Source: Cerrena zonata (taxonomy: Eukaryota > Basidiomycota > Agaricomycetes > Polyporales > Cerrenaceae). Taken from it: a DNA stretch of 64,000 nt. Below, piece by piece: positions 60,300 through 64,000 of this stretch (position 1 is the stretch's first letter; each line of letters begins with the position of its first letter). The notes beneath the pieces are model-generated. The model was not told the origin of the DNA, made no database searches, and was given only the letters and a program-made list of their open reading frames with translations. The stretch covers positions 2,604,001 through 2,668,000 of the forward strand of contig JASBNA010000002.1 in the NCBI GenBank assembly GCA_038087015.1, given 5' to 3'. The translations under genes were made by a program, and so were the position numbers.

Positions 60300-61588
60300 A
60301 AATGAACATGGTGAAACAAGACTCACGCATCGAAGGAAGTAAATAGCGATGGCTAGTAGATGTTTATGAGTGTATTGTGCTCGAAATGACTGGTAAACGA
60401 CATACCCTTCCAAATGCCCATATTATACAATTAACCAAAGCCACAACAGCTACCCCTCCGTAGAAAAGGATAGAGTCCCGTAACAAGACCTTTAATAACT
60501 GTGGCGCATATTCCTGATCACGATAATTCTGTATGTACTTGTAGAAAGGTAGGGCCCCCAGACTCGATTCGAAGACGAAGATCCCAAACCACACTGTCCA
60601 TGAAAGCTTACTTTCGACTTTTGACAGAACTGCGACTAATACGACTGCAGCTGAGGAAAGTTCTGCTGCTAGTAGTCCGAAAAGGCCGAAAAGTAGCTTG
60701 CGATTGCATTCGTAGATGGCATACATCCGGAGTATGAGTATAGCTTACGAAGGTAAGTCAATGGTGGGACGAGCGCAAAGTCTGTATGAATACGTACAGC
60801 CACTACACAAGGATATCGGAAAGTTGAGGATAATCCAAATTTTGTACCACGCGGAACATCTGTCCGCCGAAGTCAGGAATACGGGTAATCATAGAGAAAT
60901 TTCTAAAAGCCTACAACTGAGAAAAGAATAATACGTCAATAACATAGATGTGATTGTGCGGTACCCTGACTAACCTGGTTGGAAGGATAGGGAATAGAAA
61001 GCACTTGGAGAAGAGTATGTTAAGAATGAATTGCATACCACGCCTACGTTCTTACCAACAACCGCTGCACTGTAGAAGGTCAACGTCAACAATCATAACA
61101 TAGGTCACTTTATTGAGTACTTACGTTAGGTTCAACAGACTTTCGAGAAACAATATGAGACTTAAAGACGATAGGATGTATTATGATGATCGATACCTGC
61201 AATATCTTAGCTTAACATAGTATAAGCGAAGCATAACTATCTCCTGAAGAAAACATTTGAATGACGTACTCCACCGAAGAGGATGTGCTTCCAAATGGTG
61301 CGTTTTCCAGACCAGATCAAAGTCATCTGCGACAATCGTCATTGTATATTTTAGGAAAGCCGCCATAAACCCACTTCGTCATTGAAAGTAAGAACTGTTT
61401 TGGGGATTAGTGAAAATAAAGGTGGAAGCACGATCAACAGTATGTTACCCACAATAATCATAAACAACAATCGCCAAACACATTGCTGTAACGTCCACGC
61501 TGTGAGTGATCCAAAGGCTTGAAAATGACTTCATGACGGACTGTAAATAATACGGGATAGTCGTGCATCCCAAACGTAGGTTTGCCAT
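60300..61588 (-). pseudogene. Decayed DUF6533-like multi-TM protein, copy 2
   Basis: This tandem paralogue of copy 1 keeps an ATG at 61588 (MANLRLGCTTIP), then VVYDYFLTFNDE spliced to MTLIWSGKRTIWKHILFGG, AWYKIWIILNFP and the long MYAIYECNRKLLFGLFGL stretch. A deletion has fused the donor after KVESK directly to SWTVWFGIFVFES, removing one intron and the loop with YAWT. The frame stays open across this join. The middle exons (61,000-61,130) have no good continuous path. It is probably a pseudogene, though a shortened protein cannot be excluded. Confidence 0.5.
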
Positions 61589-64000
61589 TCCTCTAAGGAT
61601 ATCTTCGAAATTGGGACTAACATGGGTAGCGAAGGATAAGCAAGATAGATCTCTGCTACACATAGATCTATATATGACTAGAGGCGCGAGGGGCTGTTCG
61701 ATATTGATGAGAAATGAGTAGTATAAAATCTGAGAACTACATACGTTGACAGATTTGGATAGCCTTTATCACTGCTGAGATAGATATTTACAGGGTTGAA
61801 GCGTCCACATACGTCTCAGTCAAATTTCAATGGAGCTTTATGTTTCATGTTTCGGCTGGATAGCCAATTGACTTGAGTATAGTTCCCCCAAGGCAAAGAA
61901 AATGGTTCCCAAGAGAAACCGGTAGTGGAAACTCCGATGTAGAGTTTGCGGGAGGGCCATTCTGGGCACCTGAGCGATCGACTGCTATCGAACTTGGAGC
62001 GTCGGTTACGCCAGAGTTTTGTTTAAACGGCACGACCTACAGTAAGAAACGAATGCTGAAATCTCTTCATTAATGGACAATGACACCCCGGCACCTAAAA
62101 ATGGACAGTAGCAGGAAAGGGGTGATGAATGGCGTTTAACACATACGAAAAGCAAATACCAGATGTTTATAATTATTCCGCCAACAACGGACAAGTTCAG
62201 GCTCGCGCAAGTCCAGGAAGTAGAATCACGGCACGCATGACGCCGTCTGTACGGGGGTCAGATGTGGTACAGACGTGATCAAAGATTGGGGAATGGTAAC
62301 CGGATCTGGCAGGGGGTGCGATTAGATAATGGAATTGAACTCTGTGGTGGGATCGTACCACAGAGCAGAGTTTTTCCCATATTTAGAAAACACACGTCAA
62401 CACAGAATGTAACTGTGTGAAAAAGTCTGGGAGCCTGCCAGATGGTAGTCACAATTCAAGGTCTGTGACACATCGGGGCTCCGGACAGAGCCGGAAACAA
62501 GTCGATAATCTAATCACTGAATGAAATCAGATTATATTGTGAGGACATATATAGGATTGGTGATCTTGACCGATCTACTTACAAATTTGGAACCTGTCAT
62601 TTGCACAGATTTAGAATGGGACATGTGGGCAGATCCTTTGACAAAATTGGACTTTGTCTGGAATCGGTACCCAGTACAGAGCTTTGCGCAGAGCCGGAAT
62701 CCTTTCACAGAGCAGATCGAGCGGGACGGTAGCGGCCCGTAACTGTCCCGCTGCACGGCCGATGATTGGCTAATCACTGGCCAATCAACGGCTAACAACT
62801 GACCAACCACCGGCCAACGGATCGGCCGATGGAGTGGTCAATCACCAGTTTTAAGAATTGAAAAAAAAAACACCATCCAGTCGTCGAGGTCGAACAAGGT
62901 ATAACAGGGGGGATTCTTACTATGGCGAATAAGGACGTAGGATTGCCGTTCATTGTACTCAGAATTATGGACTCGGAGACTGGATTTGTGGAAGCACGTG
63001 GCCTGCATGATTAGACGCTGGAACTTCCCATTTCCAAGTTCGAACTTGGCTGTTGTGTTTGCAAGTCTCGCCGACGACCAGAGAAATGTGGTGGTTGCAA
63101 CTGCCATATTTCATTCGGACGTCTGGCCTCTCAACACAGTCGGAGTAGTTTTGGTTGATCTACAATCGACCAACGCCGCACCCAGACGGTCCCAATCACG
63201 CAAACTCAAGACCTCGCGAGTCACGAAGATGTCGTCCTCAATCTTCCGTCGTGTCTCTCCCACCATCTCTACGCACCCCAGGCTCCACCCCCACCGGACC
63301 CACCCGGTAATACTAACGCTCTTCCACCACCTTCAGGCCCAGGCCCTCCTCCGCCATCTTGCTGGTGAGTTTTACTTTCTTCGACATCATGTTATCGAGA
63401 CGGTATCGTTTTGTGCAGGAGAAACCACCAAGTCCGATTCTGGCGCAGTCCCCCCCATATGAAGAGCCTCTTGGGAAAGGAATGAACAGTTTTCATGAAG
63501 GGAGAAGAATCTCGTCAACGTCGACGCAATACACATACAAATTCTGAGTGAGGCGACTTATTCTGGTAAACAGTATTCCCTTGTGGTATGTTATTGCCTA
63601 TACCAAAGGTCCGCTATTGAATCGAGTTGTCTACCTAGGATCCTACACTACGTCCGTTTGCTTGGTGCATTCATCTGGTGAAATCATGACCTACTGTGTT
63701 GTCGCAGCCATTTGTTCACGTCTCGCGCCACAGGCCCTGAAAATGAATGGATTTTGGCCTATATCACAGGTTCTAACTAGCTGTATGTTATTCGATGACG
63801 TAATATATGGTAGTCTGCATGATTTGTATACTACTCTCGCTTAATGTCATAGTCAGATTCCATGTCGTACTCGTACTCGTTCTCCCAAGGCTCTGCCTCT
63901 AAGTCAACTCATGGGGTTCACTGTGAGATGATCCAATGCGGTAAAGTTGACCTTTGTCATCGATCTGTATGCTCCTGGGCAGATGTCGTTGATGAAATGA
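61589..64000. other. Right-edge region without a defended gene
   Basis: About 2.4 kb. Short frames occur on both strands; the best is on the + strand at 63,230-63,366 (MSSSIFRRVSPTISTHP). It looks like an Arg/Ser/His-rich leader and ends near a GTGAGT donor, but I could not connect a second exon. The segment may be the start of a gene that continues, or a degraded repeat region. Confidence 0.4.
62752..62850. repeat. Degenerate GGCCAA-type short tandem repeat
   Basis: The motif GGCCAA or its variants (GGCCGAT, GGCTAA, GACCAA, GGTCAA) recurs roughly every 8-14 bp, including CACTGGCCAATCAACGGCTA. It is followed by a run of ten A residues at about 62,865. No coding frame explains it. Confidence 0.5.

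Noticed and set aside
63230..63366. First exon of a mitochondrial protein (MSSSIFRRVSPT...)
   Set aside because: No second exon with coherent sequence could be joined and the family is not recognisable, so no CDS is called.
1..64000. CRISPR arrays, prophage, rRNA or intact transposon
   Set aside because: No regularly spaced direct repeats, no integrase/transposase/reverse transcriptase motifs and no terminal repeat pairs were seen; the genome is eukaryotic.

Overview
The window is nuclear DNA of a filamentous basidiomycete, most likely an Agaricomycete. Genes are intron-rich. Introns are about 47-99 nt (mostly 50-65) with GT-AG borders, several exons are under 25 nt, and intergenic spaces are short. 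Lineage-typical families are present: a multi-copy F-box family, a TKL-like kinase with an HGDLRG loop, DUF6533-like membrane proteins and a PalI/SUR7 protein. No prophage, CRISPR array, rRNA or intact transposon was recognised. Exon coordinates were built by hand from splice sites, reading phase and known protein families. They are models, not RNA-supported structures.

Region 1 (1 to about 41.9 kb) is a dense, mostly housekeeping block: a membrane protein (5' cut by the window), a HIT hydrolase, an F-box-like protein, an FAD monooxygenase with a broken frame, clamp-loader subunit RFC2, Fe-S scaffold CFD1, an RRM-tailed low-complexity protein, an HST3/HST4-type sirtuin, RNA polymerase subunits RPB6 and RPB7 on either side of a large RRM protein and a tRNA-Ile(AAU), an intact paralogue of the FAD monooxygenase, mitochondrial seryl-tRNA synthetase, UTP11, an LSB5-like VHS protein, a secreted agmatinase-like enzyme, an APH-type phosphotransferase, elongation factor 2 and a GNAT acetyltransferase.

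Region 2 (about 42-52 kb, plus one outlying copy at 28.7-31.3 kb inside the housekeeping block) is a family of four same-strand paralogues of about 600-700 residues. They share a basic N-terminal tail, an F-box, a CHNC/CKKC cysteine cluster and a C-terminal CxxC...HxxxxH finger-like motif. Copies A and C are open over their full length, B ends at an in-frame TGA inside the finger, and D has a +1 frameshift just before the finger. A fifth, decayed and inverted copy of the promoter and first exon lies at about 27.7-28.0 kb. All four copies share a short upstream box (core CATTG) 83-94 bp before the ATG, which makes this a birth-and-death gene family with a conserved promoter element.

Region 3 (52.6-64 kb) holds palI/RIM9, a kinase homologue that has lost the usual beta3 lysine, two tandem decayed DUF6533-like genes that mark a segmental duplication, and about 2.4 kb at the right edge with no gene I can defend.

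The main observations are decay and duplication rather than a new pathway: the F-box array with its shared promoter box and finger-targeted lesions, the inverted relic, the broken/intact monooxygenase pair, the kinase with lost catalytic residues, and unusual gene structures (GC-AG introns in RPB7 and EF2, micro-exons in EF2 and RPB6).
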